Below, piece after piece: positions 30,496 through 31,032 of a stretch of DNA of 31,032 bases (its first letter is position 1; each line of letters starts with the position of its first letter). A program made the position numbers and the translations under genes. This DNA comes from a virus. Below the pieces are notes generated by a model. The model made no database searches and was not told the DNA's origin. It saw only the letters and a program-made list of their open reading frames with translations. The DNA is taken from positions 1 through 31,032 of IMG/VR virus record IMGVR_UViG_3300046000_005217; one strand, given 5' to 3'.

Positions 30496-30844
30496 AACAC
30501 ACCTTGTGATATTAGTATCAGTTATCCTATTAACTATTTTCTTCATTCTTCTTTCAAATCGAAAACGTGAAGATTTGTCACCACTTCAAATTGAGATTCA
30601 GAAACTGGAGAAGAAACTTGAAAAGCAAGAACGTATGATTCATGATATGCTGATTGAAATAAAAATGCATTCAGATACAGTGTACTTTTATGAACAGAAA
30701 AAGCCAATCATCACTAATAATTATTTTGAAAATGAAAAGATTATTCTTACTGCTTCTGATAGCAGCAATGCCAAACTTCGTTTCCGCAATCAACTTGAAT
30801 TTGAGAGCAGATACTTCAAAGGTAGATACACTCCAGTTAAATAA
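30479..30844 (+). CDS. i-spanin-like (Rz-like) membrane protein, 121 aa
   Basis: One N-terminal membrane anchor at residues 8-27 (HLVILVSVILLTIFFILLSN) with Arg/Lys before and after it, then a coiled coil (LQIEIQKLEKKLEKQERMIH) in the periplasm. This is the layout of inner-membrane spanins. The last 113 bases overlap the start of the next spanin-like gene in another frame, as in Rz/Rz1 pairs. Role (linking and fusing inner and outer membrane at lysis) is inferred from layout, because spanins share little sequence. Confidence 0.65.
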   Translation: MRKINETHLVILVSVILLTIFFILLSNRKREDLSPLQIEIQKLEKKLEKQERMIHDMLIEIKMHSDTVYFYEQKKPIITNNYFENEKIILTASDSSNAKLRFRNQLEFESRYFKGRYTPVK

Positions 30845-31032
30845 TGACCAATCATTCAATCTATGTTATAACTCACTTGAATACTGGTGGATGTATGCAA
30901 AGATTCAAGATTCAATAATCATCCACCAGAAACAAATGATTGAAAAATACATTGTTGTTACTGGTGTACAGTCACAGAAAGAAGAAGATTTGGAAAGCAT
31001 GTATAACTTGAAGAAGCAAGTAGAGATAGCCT
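30732..31032 (+). CDS. Spanin-like membrane protein, 5' part (continues at base 1)
   Basis: ATG at 30732, inside the previous gene in another frame, starts MKRLFLLLLIAAMPNFVSA, a good signal peptide with likely cleavage after VSA. The frame runs through ...SLEYWWMYAKIQDSIII into the terminal repeat and ends at 251 after rejoining, giving 140 residues. There is no lipobox Cys at the signal's end, so it is not a classical Rz1 or a clear unimolecular spanin. The C-terminal membrane segment is preceded by RKKRWRKR, which conflicts with a periplasmic middle; a shorter form from the ATG at 30891 would instead be a tail-anchored protein. Confidence 0.65.
   Translation, partial: MKRLFLLLLIAAMPNFVSAINLNLRADTSKVDTLQLNNDQSFNLCYNSLEYWWMYAKIQDSIIIHQKQMIEKYIVVTGVQSQKEEDLESMYNLKKQVEIA
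30904..31029. repeat. Terminal direct repeat, right copy
   Basis: Identical to bases 1-126. Removing one copy with the three odd end bases leaves about 30,903 unique bases as the likely circular length. Confidence 0.95.

Noticed and set aside
30844-30918. 24-codon ORF overlapping the stop of the i-spanin-like gene
   Set aside because: Short, lies across the longer frame of the spanin-like gene, and has no features of its own.

Overview
This is the near-complete genome of a tailed, probably siphovirus-like phage of a Bacteroidota (Bacteroidetes) host. The first 126 bases recur at 30904-31029, so the contig closes into a circle of about 30.9 kb, and one gene runs across the join. The host call rests on promoters of the form TTG-N21-TAnnTTTG, starts with A- or CAA-rich leaders instead of Shine-Dalgarno sequences, AT-rich DNA, and structural proteins of the kind seen in Bacteroidota phages. 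I see no integrase, recombinase or attachment site, so a lytic life style is more likely.

Two transcription blocks diverge near 21.8 kb and converge near 0.25-0.29 kb. The rightward (+) block (21940 to 30844 and across the join to 251) starts with unrecognised early genes. It continues with a DNA-binding protein with an SSB-like acidic tail, a small HTH protein, a stand-alone DnaA domain IV protein, likely replication proteins, a cytosine-5 DNA methyltransferase, the large terminase and an unknown 334-residue protein. After a strong terminator come a 58-residue protein and an overlapping pair of spanin-like membrane proteins. No polymerase or helicase is visible, so replication must lean on the host.

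The leftward (-) block (21769 down to 286) opens with a VRR-NUC nuclease, a sigma-factor-like protein with its own promoter and a Cys-rich protein, then a terminator and a 426-base gene-free stretch with a promoter and possible RNA structure. The morphogenesis genes follow in an unusual order: ParB-like protein, small terminase, frameshifted tail assembly chaperone, tail terminator/fibre fusion, gp10-like protein, two tail proteins, tape measure, prohead protease, scaffold-like protein, major capsid, tail tube, portal with a head-protein extension, and connector. Last come holin, amidase and a metallophosphoesterase.

The main points not given by plain ORF calling are: a -1 frameshift at a T9 run that produces the long chaperone; an A10 run at the hinge of the portal where a -1 slip would give a 455-residue core portal; the gene crossing the contig ends; a repeated promoter architecture with a constant 21-base spacer; near-total absence of GATC (one site found by eye); and a sigma-like gene preceded by two pairs of direct repeats.
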